From Shewanella intestini (GTDB lineage Bacteria > Pseudomonadota > Gammaproteobacteria > Enterobacterales > Shewanellaceae): DNA of 64,000 bases. The DNA lies in contig NZ_JAAIKR010000013.1 in NCBI RefSeq assembly GCF_018221465.1, positions 1 through 64,000 of the forward strand. Reading direction: 5' to 3'. This document shows positions 55,793-64,000 of this stretch, piece after piece. Numbering within the stretch: position 1 is the first letter of the stretch; each line of letters starts with the position of its first letter. Position numbers and translations under genes: made by a program. The notes beneath the pieces were generated by a model. That model did no database searches. It was not told the DNA's origin and saw only the letters and a list, made by a program, of their open reading frames with translations.

Positions 55793-56917
55793 TTAGAAGT
55801 AATAAGCTAAATTAACATTAAAGCGATGCTCCCAATCATCATTCGCTTGTGTCAAACCTAAGCTATTTCCACCAAGCCAAAGAACATTTTTGGCGGCATA
55901 GTAATCAACATAAACAAACACTGGACCGTAGCTGATTGAAACACCAGTAGTATTTAATACAGAGTCATCAAATTGATCAACATCGGGTTGAATCATGCTG
56001 AAATCATTATATAAAGTATAGTTACCCCAAGATGTGGTAATTTTCTTTGATAAGTTAGCCGTTAATACCTTACCTTTGCTGGCAGCTTCATAAAAACCGT
56101 TTAACATCCCCATACCAATCTTATTTGGATCAATCTTACCATCATCATATTGGTCGTAGTCATAAGCTAAATATTGTGTTTGAAATCCCCAACCATCATA
56201 GTTCATATCAAGATGAACGGCATAGTTCAGAGTATCGCCATTCTCACCAGCTGTTGCATTATAAAGTTGTCCATATTCAACAGAAGCACCAATCACTGTA
56301 GTTAAGTCACCCGTTTCTAAAGTATAGCTTTGGCGTCCAACTAAGGTGTTGGTTTCTTCGTTGTTATAGTCAGTACTATGAGTATCATCAATTTTAATGG
56401 TACCCGTAGCAACAGTTCCAGCAAAATCACGATGATCACTGCCACCATATGCTGCATCTTTAATAAAAGCTAACTCAGTAAGTGAGGCACCATTCTTATA
56501 TGCAGCGCCAATACCTACACCATAATCGTCTTCAAAACCTAAGTAGTAATTTAAGCTATACCACCAGCTGTGTGATGCATAACCTTTGTTACCAAAAGGT
56601 TTGCTAATAACACCTGCATTAAGGGTAAAATCTTTGTTAACATCCCAGTATGCATAACCATATTTTAAAAAATCATAGCCTTTATAAAAACGATATTCAG
56701 CCGCCACACCGATATCATTCCATTTATCTTTAAACGTTACAGACACTAGATTAAAATCAAAATCACCTAACTTGTCTTTTGACGTATCAGAATATTGACT
56801 ATAGCTGTAGTTGGCTCGAACTGAACCACCGATGTTTAAATTATCAGCAACAGCTGAATTCATAAATGCAGGTAATAAAACACCAGCAATGGCTAGACTT
56901 AATAGTTGTTTTTTCAT
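55793..56917 (-). CDS. Outer-membrane beta-barrel protein (porin-like)
   Basis: 374 residues with signal peptide (MKKQLLSLAIAGVLLPAFMNSAVA), many alternating hydrophobic/aromatic strands and a C-terminal phenylalanine (VNLAYYF), the Bam recognition type of outer-membrane proteins. I do not recognise the specific family. It is on the same strand as dddY, 273 bases downstream of it, and may let DMSP or related substrates into the periplasm; that role is inference. Its RBS lies in a possible hairpin. Confidence 0.8.
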   Translation of the reverse strand: MKKQLLSLAIAGVLLPAFMNSAVADNLNIGGSVRANYSYSQYSDTSKDKLGDFDFNLVSVTFKDKWNDIGVAAEYRFYKGYDFLKYGYAYWDVNKDFTLNAGVISKPFGNKGYASHSWWYSLNYYLGFEDDYGVGIGAAYKNGASLTELAFIKDAAYGGSDHRDFAGTVATGTIKIDDTHSTDYNNEETNTLVGRQSYTLETGDLTTVIGASVEYGQLYNATAGENGDTLNYAVHLDMNYDGWGFQTQYLAYDYDQYDDGKIDPNKIGMGMLNGFYEAASKGKVLTANLSKKITTSWGNYTLYNDFSMIQPDVDQFDDSVLNTTGVSISYGPVFVYVDYYAAKNVLWLGGNSLGLTQANDDWEHRFNVNLAYYF

Positions 56918-56922
56918 CAGAA

Positions 56923-56943
56923 ACCCTAATTATATTTTAGGGT
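56923..56943 (-). promoter_or_regulatory. Hairpin that could mask the porin gene ribosome binding site
   Basis: On the minus strand ACCCTAA and TTAGGGT form a seven-base stem with a seven-base loop. The right arm contains the AGGG Shine-Dalgarno, five to six bases before the ATG. Pairing would hide the RBS; effect not shown. Confidence 0.45.
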
Positions 56944-57190
56944 ATTTACTTTAATAAAAATAATAACTATCAATTTAAAAGGTAAGATAGCGTTAAAATA
57001 AAAGTAAATATCCTTTATTTGCTAAATCATCCAATAATGAATGACTTAGCATTAATATAAAAAACATCTAAAATAAATACGGTATAACTTGGACTAGTTA
57101 ATAAGGCCGACCTTGTTAAAGGCTTATATCGTAAATTTTTAGATATTTACACCTTATGATATGAGTAATCACGTTTTTACACGCAAGTTA

Positions 57191-58435
57191 TTACCATTTA
57201 GCTTTTGTTAAATCACATTGAATAACTTCACCACGTTTAGCTGGCGTACCAGGGTTTTTAGCGGATTCACAAAGACGAGTCGTACCATAGTCATTGCGTT
57301 TATCATTGGCATTACTACGAGCCCATACGGATACTAAAGCACGTTCTTCAGGTTTGGCTTCACAAGAACCATCAACTTCAAACGCGTGAATAGTGTTTTG
57401 ATGTAAGTAAACTAGAGAGTCTCTGTTAGCACTGCCCGATAACCACAAAGTTTGCGAATTATGTTGACCAACATCGAATTGAACTTTACGGATTTTGTCG
57501 TCTTCTTTAACGGTTTTAACTAAAGGGGAATCTTCACGTACAGCAAGCGTTTTAAATTCATTAACACAGGCAGGTACACGCATATTATAGTAAATTTCAG
57601 AGATAGCATGGTTATGGAATGGGTATAAAGTATCAACTGATTGCACTGTCATACCAACTTCAGCACCTACTTTTTGACCATTGATTTCATCAATACGCAA
57701 CAAGCCCCAGTGACCAAAGATTTCTGCATAAGCATAACCACCACGAACATTATCAAAATTCTTCTCATTACGCTTACTTTCTTCAGCATACATAGGGAAC
57801 CAACCTGCTGCAGCCCATAAGTTAGGTAGTGCTCTAGCACTGATGTCATATGGGAAAACTGCTGGCATTTTAACTTCATCACCAGTCACCATTTTATAGA
57901 AGTTTTTGGTAAATGATTTACCGTAATTTTTAACTTTTTTATCTTTTACTTTTTTATCAAAAAACTCTTTAAATGTAGTGCGTTTAAAGTGTTGTGCTAC
58001 TGGTGAGTTTTTAGTTAACTCCCCACCTGGATTGTATATCCAATTAACATCTTCACGAGCACCAAAACATTTTTTAGCAGCATCTTTATTATTAATGACT
58101 TGATAAATATTTTTGACCATTAATTTCATATCACGTCTATCCATGATACACATTTTTTGGCCACCTTCAGTGGTATCAACCAAAGCCTTATCTGAATTTA
58201 AACAGTTACTTTCTTGCTCATTGGTTAGTGCAACAGCATAAGCTTCTAAATAGCTTAACGTCTCATTCCATAAAGTATCAATATACTTTTGATCTGCTGC
58301 AGAATATGTAGGTTGTTCACCTAAACAAGTAAACTGCGCAGAATTAATATCATTCGCATCTAAGAAGTCTGGGATTTCTGCAGCCACGACACCATTAGAA
58401 AGTAATAGCGCTGCTAATATCATTTTACTATTCAT
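57191..58435 (-). CDS. dddY: Periplasmic dimethylsulfoniopropionate (DMSP) lyase DddY
   Basis: 414-residue exported enzyme that splits DMSP into dimethyl sulfide and acrylate. It has a Sec signal peptide (MNSKMILAALLLSNGVVAA). The cupin-like zinc site shows H276, E280 and Y282 in FHNHAISEIYYNM, and H350 in NTIHAFEV. This spacing (H-x3-E-x-Y, then His about 68 later) matches the Zn ligands I recall for Acinetobacter DddY. The length and several cysteines also fit the family, which is known in Shewanella. The neighbouring flavoprotein and tetrahaem cytochrome fit use of the acrylate. Its promoter carries a TGGAA-N4-TTCCA palindrome. I saw no close alternative family. Confidence 0.9.
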   Translation of the reverse strand: MNSKMILAALLLSNGVVAAEIPDFLDANDINSAQFTCLGEQPTYSAADQKYIDTLWNETLSYLEAYAVALTNEQESNCLNSDKALVDTTEGGQKMCIMDRRDMKLMVKNIYQVINNKDAAKKCFGAREDVNWIYNPGGELTKNSPVAQHFKRTTFKEFFDKKVKDKKVKNYGKSFTKNFYKMVTGDEVKMPAVFPYDISARALPNLWAAAGWFPMYAEESKRNEKNFDNVRGGYAYAEIFGHWGLLRIDEINGQKVGAEVGMTVQSVDTLYPFHNHAISEIYYNMRVPACVNEFKTLAVREDSPLVKTVKEDDKIRKVQFDVGQHNSQTLWLSGSANRDSLVYLHQNTIHAFEVDGSCEAKPEERALVSVWARSNANDKRNDYGTTRLCESAKNPGTPAKRGEVIQCDLTKAKW

Positions 58436-58484
58436 ACATCACCTATTTATTTATATTTTTTATAAAACCACAACATAGTATATT

Positions 58485-58498
58485 TGGAATCGTTTCCA
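58485..58498. promoter_or_regulatory. TGGAA-N4-TTCCA palindrome in the dddY promoter
   Basis: TGGAATCGTTTCCA, extended to 16 bases by flanking T/A, lies 50 bases upstream of the dddY ATG, beside a TATACT -10-like hexamer on the minus strand. The same motif occurs twice before the flavoprotein gene. Confidence 0.65.
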
Positions 58499-58551
58499 AA
58501 AATCGTTTTAACACCTATTTCATAAAACAAACTTAATCTGTTTTTATATTT

Positions 58552-58565
58552 TTGACTCAAGTCAT
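58552..58565. promoter_or_regulatory. FNR-like box upstream of dddY
   Basis: TTGACTCAAGTCAT agrees with seven of ten fixed positions of TTGAT-N4-ATCAA and contains a TGACT-N2-AGTCA palindrome. It is about 120 bases before the dddY ATG, but between divergent-terminated units, so its target is unclear. Weak match. Confidence 0.3.
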
Positions 58566-58597
58566 ATTTGTTTGCCCATAGTATTTAGATTAATAAA

Positions 58598-58634
58598 AAA
58601 GAAGGTCCTAACATATAATGTTAGGACCTTCTTT
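58598..58634 (-). terminator. Strong terminator after the cytochrome gene
   Basis: Perfect 17-base arms (58598-58614, 58618-58634) around ATA, with an A-run left of it that is a T tract on the minus strand. It closes the flavoprotein-cytochrome operon before dddY, so dddY needs its own promoter. Confidence 0.92.
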
Positions 58635-58672
58635 AATTGTTTATAATGTAGCTAAAAACAATAATATATAAA

Positions 58673-59026
58673 TTAATCTATATGCTTATCAAATTTGAAA
58701 GTGTGGCAATTACTACAAAGAGGTTTTTTAGTTTTATGTTCCGCATGACATTCTTGACAAGGTAAATCTTTACCATAGTGCAAGTTGTTATGTGGATTTT
58801 GCCATTTATCTTCTTCAGGACGTTTAGACGCTTTAACTAAATCATCAATATTATGACACTTCAAACAAGCTTCATCTGAAGGAAACTGCTTAATGCCATG
58901 ATCATGACAAGCTTTACAATCACGACCAATGACATCTTTATGGAAATCTCTAATTTGTACTGCTTGAGCTGATGTAATACTTAAACTAAGTAGTCCCAAT
59001 GCAAGCATCATCTTTAATGTTTTCAT
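58673..59026 (-). CDS. Small periplasmic tetrahaem cytochrome c
   Basis: 117 residues: Sec signal peptide to about residue 22 (ALGLLSLSITSAQA), then four CXXCH haem sites (CKACH, CLKCH, CQECH, CSNCH) and additional histidines fit for axial ligation. It resembles the small tetrahaem cytochromes and the haem domain of flavocytochrome c3 in Shewanella. The gene follows the flavoprotein gene by 24 bases, so it very likely delivers electrons to it from the quinol pool. The ATG at 59026 is preferred over a TTG one codon upstream. Confidence 0.93.
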   Translation of the reverse strand: MKTLKMMLALGLLSLSITSAQAVQIRDFHKDVIGRDCKACHDHGIKQFPSDEACLKCHNIDDLVKASKRPEEDKWQNPHNNLHYGKDLPCQECHAEHKTKKPLCSNCHTFKFDKHID

Positions 59027-59050
59027 CAATAATTCCTCTTGTTAATTGGG

Positions 59051-60571
59051 TTAGGCTTTCATCATGCTGCGTACAGCGGTCATTCCCATGACCATACATT
59101 CAGGAATAGAACAACTTCCTAAACGGCTGACGCCATGAATACCACCACACACTTCACCAGCTGCATATAAGCCTTGGATAGGTTTACCAGTAAAACTATC
59201 TTTAACTTCAGCTTTTTTGGTCACTTGAACACCACCTTGACAGTAATGTACTTTTGGCCACAAACGAACAACAGTAAAAGGCGCTTGGATATATTTATCT
59301 TTTGCCTTAGTCATATTTTTGCCAAACTGAGTATCTTTACCCGTTTTAACATATTCGTTGTATTCTTTGATTTGCGCTTTAAGTTCTTTTAATGGCACTT
59401 TAAAGTGAGAAGCAAGTTCTTCAACAGAATCAAATTTCCAACCTACGTTATACTTGATGACTTTGGCTGTATTAGGATGTTTTTTAGAATCCTTAAAGCT
59501 AGTAATTAAGATTGGAGGTAATGCATTTCCTTTTTCATCACGGCAGCTAAGTTCAGCATCTGCACGTGTTTTACGGTCAGCAATTTCATTCATAAAGCGT
59601 TTACCTGTTAGGCGGTTAATCGCAATTGAATGAGGGAAGTTGAAAATAGAATAGTTAGAAACATAACCAAATCCACCTTCATCAGGTGACGCCCAAGGGC
59701 CAGATTGAATATGTGCTAAATGAACAGGTACAGCGCCAAGACGGAACATTTCAAACATACCTTCACCAGTAGCACCAGGTGCATTGGTACAACCTACTTC
59801 AGCTGTTAAGGTAGGATCTTGCGCCATACGCAAGTTGATATTTTGAGCAAAACCACCAGTAGCGACAATCACGCCACGTTTTGCGCGGATATTAAGTACT
59901 TTACCTGGTTGATTTTCACCAAAGTGGTAATTTTCGCGCATTTTAACGCCAACCACTTCATTATTTTTACCAATAAGGAAACCTTCAAATTTAGAACGAT
60001 TATGGGTATGAACGCCCATTTTACGGCTCATTTTTAATAAAGGTTGGGTAATACCAGCACCACAACTTACTGTTGTTTGGTATGTACGAGCAACAGAATG
60101 ACCGCCAAGCTGTTGCAAGTAAGGATGGAATTCAGCACCAGCTTCAAGTGTCATTTGTAATGCTTCATTTGCATGAGATGCAACATGGCGAAGTAATCCT
60201 TCATCAGCAATACCACGACCTGAAGCTAATTGATCTGCAACCATACGTTCTACAGAATCTTTAATACCTTTTTCTGCTTGCTTTGGAGAACCAGGAACAG
60301 CAAATAACCCACCGTTAATCGCTGAGTTACCACCAAAGTAAGCCATTTTTTCAAAAATGTGCACATCTTTAGCGCCAAGCTTAATTGCTTCAATACTTGC
60401 CGCTAAGCCAGCAAAACCAGAACCAATAATAACGACTTCTAATTCTTTATCCCACTTAACACCATCTGCTTTTTCAGACACAGCCATTGCAGGCGAAACC
60501 ATTGCAGCACCAGCTGCGGCACCTAGTCCTGCAATAAATTTACGGCGTCCTAATAGATCTATATTACTCAT
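59051..60571 (-). CDS. Tat-exported FAD reductase of the fumarate reductase family, probable acrylate reductase
   Basis: 506 residues. Twin-arginine signal (GRRKFIAGLG, RR at residues 9-10), FAD dinucleotide motif IIGSGFAG (~48-55), and a fumarate-reductase/FAD_binding_2 domain. Compared with Shewanella flavocytochrome c3 (recalled), the proton-donor Arg in NEIADR (R333), the His in VHYCQGG (H442) and the Arg in GVSRLG (R483) are kept, while the HPT histidine region is replaced by QSGPW (289-293). So it probably reduces another enoate than fumarate. Next to dddY, acrylate is the obvious candidate; urocanate or other acrylates are possible. It lacks haem or FMN domains; the cytochrome is a separate gene. 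Confidence 0.82.
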   Translation of the reverse strand: MSNIDLLGRRKFIAGLGAAAGAAMVSPAMAVSEKADGVKWDKELEVVIIGSGFAGLAASIEAIKLGAKDVHIFEKMAYFGGNSAINGGLFAVPGSPKQAEKGIKDSVERMVADQLASGRGIADEGLLRHVASHANEALQMTLEAGAEFHPYLQQLGGHSVARTYQTTVSCGAGITQPLLKMSRKMGVHTHNRSKFEGFLIGKNNEVVGVKMRENYHFGENQPGKVLNIRAKRGVIVATGGFAQNINLRMAQDPTLTAEVGCTNAPGATGEGMFEMFRLGAVPVHLAHIQSGPWASPDEGGFGYVSNYSIFNFPHSIAINRLTGKRFMNEIADRKTRADAELSCRDEKGNALPPILITSFKDSKKHPNTAKVIKYNVGWKFDSVEELASHFKVPLKELKAQIKEYNEYVKTGKDTQFGKNMTKAKDKYIQAPFTVVRLWPKVHYCQGGVQVTKKAEVKDSFTGKPIQGLYAAGEVCGGIHGVSRLGSCSIPECMVMGMTAVRSMMKA

Positions 60572-60614
60572 AGGTCATCACCCTTTTTTTTAATTGACAC
60601 CGCAATAATAAAGA

Positions 60615-60628
60615 TGGAATTGATTCCA
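60615..60628. promoter_or_regulatory. TGGAA-N4-TTCCA palindrome, proximal site before the flavoprotein gene
   Basis: TGGAATTGATTCCA with six-base perfect arms, 44 bases upstream of the flavoprotein ATG, about the same distance as the site before dddY. Confidence 0.65.
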
Positions 60629-60718
60629 AAAAGGGAATTAACCTAGGTTTAGTTATATATAAAGAGGTAGGGTTTTATAAATGAATGACGAAGCATATTT
60701 TTATAAAAAATAAACGAT

Positions 60719-60754
60719 AATTAACAATCTGGAACTTGTTCCAAATTGTTAATT
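60719..60754. promoter_or_regulatory. 36-bp palindrome containing a distal TGGAA-N4-TTCCA site
   Basis: The core TGGAACTTGTTCCA (60730-60743) sits inside a larger inverted repeat spanning 60719-60754 with only one mismatched pair beyond the centre. Its centre is 115 bases from that of the proximal site. Confidence 0.6.
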
Positions 60755-60794
60755 GATAATTGATAATTGATAATTGATAATTGATAATTGATAA
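60753..60794. repeat. Six tandem TTGATAA heptamers
   Basis: Six perfect copies of TTGATAA run from 60753 to 60794, directly after the 36-bp palindrome, in the gap between the flavoprotein and LysR genes. No spacer pattern, so not a CRISPR. Slippage-prone; may alter promoter spacing or be an AT-rich binding site. Confidence 0.95.
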
Positions 60795-60873
60795 ACACTA
60801 ACTCATTTTATTAAATTCGCTTTCTTTATATAAGATTTATATTTAATAGAGACATTATTTAATAAATAAGCAA

Positions 60874-61743
60874 TTAACAAAGATTACTTTTGAGTTTATC
60901 AACTAGCAACCTCACTTTAGGCGATAGATGACGGTTTTGTGGATACAAAGCCCAAATGCCTTCTTTTGCTTGCTGAAAAGAGGCCAATAACACCTTTAGT
61001 TTATTCTCACTAATTGCTTGCTTAACGTAGTAACCAGGTAATTGCACAATCCCCAACCCTTTTAATGCCGCATCAAGCAAACTAATACCGCTACTGCATT
61101 GTAAATTCCCCTGCACTTTAATGCTCCTGTCTTTACCAGATTCAGTAAAATGCCAATGCGATTGCGAACCAATTAAGCAATTATGCTGACTGAGTTCCGA
61201 TAACTTATATGGTGCACCAAAACGATTAATATACTCAGGTGCAGCACAAACAAACTGTTCACGGCTGGCTAAACGTTTTGCCATCATGCTCGAATCAGGT
61301 AACCGCCCTAAACGAATTGCTAAATCAAAGCCACCGTCGACTAAATCTAATTGTCGATTAGTGAGTTCACAAATGACTTCTACATCAGGATATTGCTGCA
61401 TATAGTCAGTCACAATTGGCATAATAAACTTCTCACCATAAGTCACAGGTGCTGTCAGTTTAATTAACCCTTGTGGTTTATTTTGCAAACTACTAATGGC
61501 ACGCTCAGCCTCTTCAAGGCCATCAATCACTTGTCTACAATGGCGATAAAACACTTGGCCTTCTTCAGTAAGTGACACTTTTCGAGTCGTGCGATAAAAA
61601 AGTTTAGTATTTAATCTATTTTCAATCTGGCTAATTTGACGGCTAACTTGCGCGGTTGAAATGGCTAGACGCTTTCCTGCTACGGTAAAACTGTCAGTTT
61701 CAGCCACTGCGACAAATTCATAAACACCTTCCCATGGTAGCAT
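60874..61743 (-). CDS. LysR-family transcriptional regulator, divergent from adhC
   Basis: 289 residues. HTH: VAVAETDSFTVAGKRLAISTAQVSRQISQIENRLNTKLFYRTTRKVSLTEEG (residues ~11-62). The C-terminal domain resembles the CrgA-like group (LTAPVTYGEKFIMPI, AIRLGRLPDSSMMAKRLA). It is divergent from the formaldehyde-oxidation genes and most likely regulates them; control of the flavoprotein operon downstream cannot be excluded. Confidence 0.9.
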   Translation of the reverse strand: MLPWEGVYEFVAVAETDSFTVAGKRLAISTAQVSRQISQIENRLNTKLFYRTTRKVSLTEEGQVFYRHCRQVIDGLEEAERAISSLQNKPQGLIKLTAPVTYGEKFIMPIVTDYMQQYPDVEVICELTNRQLDLVDGGFDLAIRLGRLPDSSMMAKRLASREQFVCAAPEYINRFGAPYKLSELSQHNCLIGSQSHWHFTESGKDRSIKVQGNLQCSSGISLLDAALKGLGIVQLPGYYVKQAISENKLKVLLASFQQAKEGIWALYPQNRHLSPKVRLLVDKLKSNLC

Positions 61744-61832
61744 TGTTACCTTCTCGTAAAAGTCATTTGCTATTTAAGCTTATTATCAACTGACAGAAAA
61801 TAATTACAATAGATCTATCTCGATAAAATCTC

Positions 61833-63017
<1,185 letters not shown>

Positions 63018-63040
63018 TATCGATTAGCAGCTGTTTAAGC

Positions 63041-63067
63041 CCTTTTATCCGTCATCGATAAAAGGGT
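63041..63067 (+). terminator. Hairpin between adhC and fghA
   Basis: CCCTTTTATC (63041-63050) pairs with GATAAAAGGG (63058-63067), followed by TATTTTATTCTTT. An imperfect T tract suggests partial termination, so fghA may be partly read through or have its own promoter. Confidence 0.55.
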
Positions 63068-63127
63068 ATTTTATTCTTTAGCCACATAAAATAACGCCGT
63101 ATTTTGGTTTAGATAAAAGGAAAGACA

Positions 63128-63979
63128 ATGTCGATAACTCAAGTGAGTGCCACTAAAGCCTTTGGCGGATGGCACAAACAATTTAGTCATCAAAGTGACG
63201 CTACATCGTGCGAAATGCGCTTTGCTATATTTTTACCACCGCAAGCACAACATCAATCCGTACCGGTGCTGTATTGGTTATCAGGGCTAACTTGTACTGA
63301 CGAAAACTTTATGCAAAAAGCGGCCGCATTTAAGGTTGCTGCCCAATTAGGCATTGCAATTGTTGCTCCTGATACCAGCCCAAGAGGCGATAATGTGCCA
63401 GATGATGACAACCATGCATATGACTTTGGATTAGGCGCAGGGTTTTATTTAAACGCTACCCAACCACCATTTAACCAACACTATCGCATGTACGATTATG
63501 TGGTAAATGAACTGCCCAGCGTTATTGAAGCCAACTTTGGCGTCAATCAACAACGGGCAATCAGTGGTCATTCAATGGGTGGGCACGGCGCATTGTCTAT
63601 TGCCTTTAAAAACCTCGACAAATACAGCAGTGTTTCTGCATTTAGCCCAATATGTCAGCCAACAACTTGCCCGTGGGGACAAAAAGCATTTTCAGGCTAT
63701 TTAGGTCAGGATAAACAAAGCTGGTTACAATACGACAGTAGTGCGTTAATAACGCAATTAACTGACAGCAATAAACATATCCCAGCGCTGGTGGATCAAG
63801 GTAGTGACGACAACTTTTTAGCCGAGCAACTAAACCCTCAAGCATTAGTCGCTGCGGCAAAAACCGTTAATTACCCACTAGAATTGCGCATCCAACCAGG
63901 TTATGACCATAGTTATTTCTTTATCTCGAGCTTTATAGAAGATCATCTGCATTTTCATGCTGCTAACTTCAAAGCATAA
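63128..63979 (+). CDS. fghA: S-formylglutathione hydrolase
   Basis: 283-residue alpha/beta hydrolase (esterase D family) that releases formate and glutathione, completing formaldehyde detoxification after adhC. The nucleophile is in [11 protein letters not shown], the Asp in DQGSDDNF and the His in [25 protein letters not shown] is the oxyanion-hole region. RBS AAAGGAAAGAC precedes the ATG. It ends 21 bases before the window edge. Confidence 0.95.
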   Translation: MSITQVSATKAFGGWHKQFSHQSDATSCEMRFAIFLPPQAQHQSVPVLYWLSGLTCTDENFMQKAAAFKVAAQLGIAIVAPDTSPRGDNVPDDDNHAYDFGLGAGFYLNATQPPFNQHYRMYDYVVNELPSVIEANFGVNQQRAISGHSMGGHGALSIAFKNLDKYSSVSAFSPICQPTTCPWGQKAFSGYLGQDKQSWLQYDSSALITQLTDSNKHIPALVDQGSDDNFLAEQLNPQALVAAAKTVNYPLELRIQPGYDHSYFFISSFIEDHLHFHAANFKA

Positions 63980-64000
63980 ATCAGCTCAAAAGCAGGAACT

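Noticed and set aside
58485-58498. dddY promoter palindrome as a LysR site
   Set aside because: LysR sites usually follow T-N11-A; this palindrome and its two relatives have T-N12-A symmetry, so a TetR or LacI type protein is at least as likely. Kept as an operator of unknown owner.
60753-60794. Short tandem repeats considered as a CRISPR array
   Set aside because: Seven-base units with no spacers and no cas genes in the window.

Overview
The window looks like a Shewanella-type gammaproteobacterial chromosome of fairly low GC. The evidence is the gene order dnaA-dnaN-recF-gyrB, glyQS, fadBA, pepQ-yigZ-trkH-hemG, trkA-rsmB-fmt-def-dprA-smg-yrdD-tsaC-hemF-aroE, together with multihaem cytochrome/flavoprotein respiratory genes. 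No species can be fixed from the sequence alone. There is no tRNA, transposase, prophage or CRISPR array in the window.

Left end (1-9.5 kb): an rRNA-type P1 promoter fires leftward out of the window, so an rRNA operon probably begins just beyond base 1. Next comes a complete arnBCADTEF operon (lipid A 4-amino-4-deoxy-L-arabinose), facing ugd, which supplies its UDP-glucuronate.

9.6-29.5 kb: housekeeping genes yrdA, yrdB, aroE, two secreted amidohydrolase-like proteins (one lacking the metal motif), hemF, tsaC, yrdD, smg, dprA, a LysM protein, def, fmt, rsmB, trkA, trkH, hemG, a second trkH, yigZ and pepQ.

29.6-42.9 kb: fadBA with operator-like palindromes, tusA, a MOSC protein, a large exported beta-propeller/amidohydrolase, tag, glyQS and an HDOD protein. 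Three parS-like 16-mers lie in 33.2-37.8 kb.

43-54 kb: the replication and ribosome core gyrB, recF, dnaN, dnaA (leftward) and rpmH, rnpA, yidD, yidC, mnmE (rightward). A GATC-rich, DnaA-box-bearing intergenic region between dnaA and rpmH could be oriC or the dnaA control region. A DEDD exonuclease gene follows mnmE.

54-64 kb: an accessory region. A divergent TetR/LysR pair and a beta-barrel protein precede a periplasmic DMSP lyase (dddY). Next to it is an operon for a Tat-exported FAD fumarate-reductase-like protein plus a small tetrahaem cytochrome c. The set reads as a periplasmic system that cleaves DMSP to DMS and acrylate and then uses acrylate as a respiratory electron acceptor. The dddY and flavoprotein promoters share a TGGAA-N4-TTCCA palindrome that suggests a common regulator. 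The window closes with a LysR gene divergent from a glutathione-dependent formaldehyde oxidation pair (adhC, fghA).
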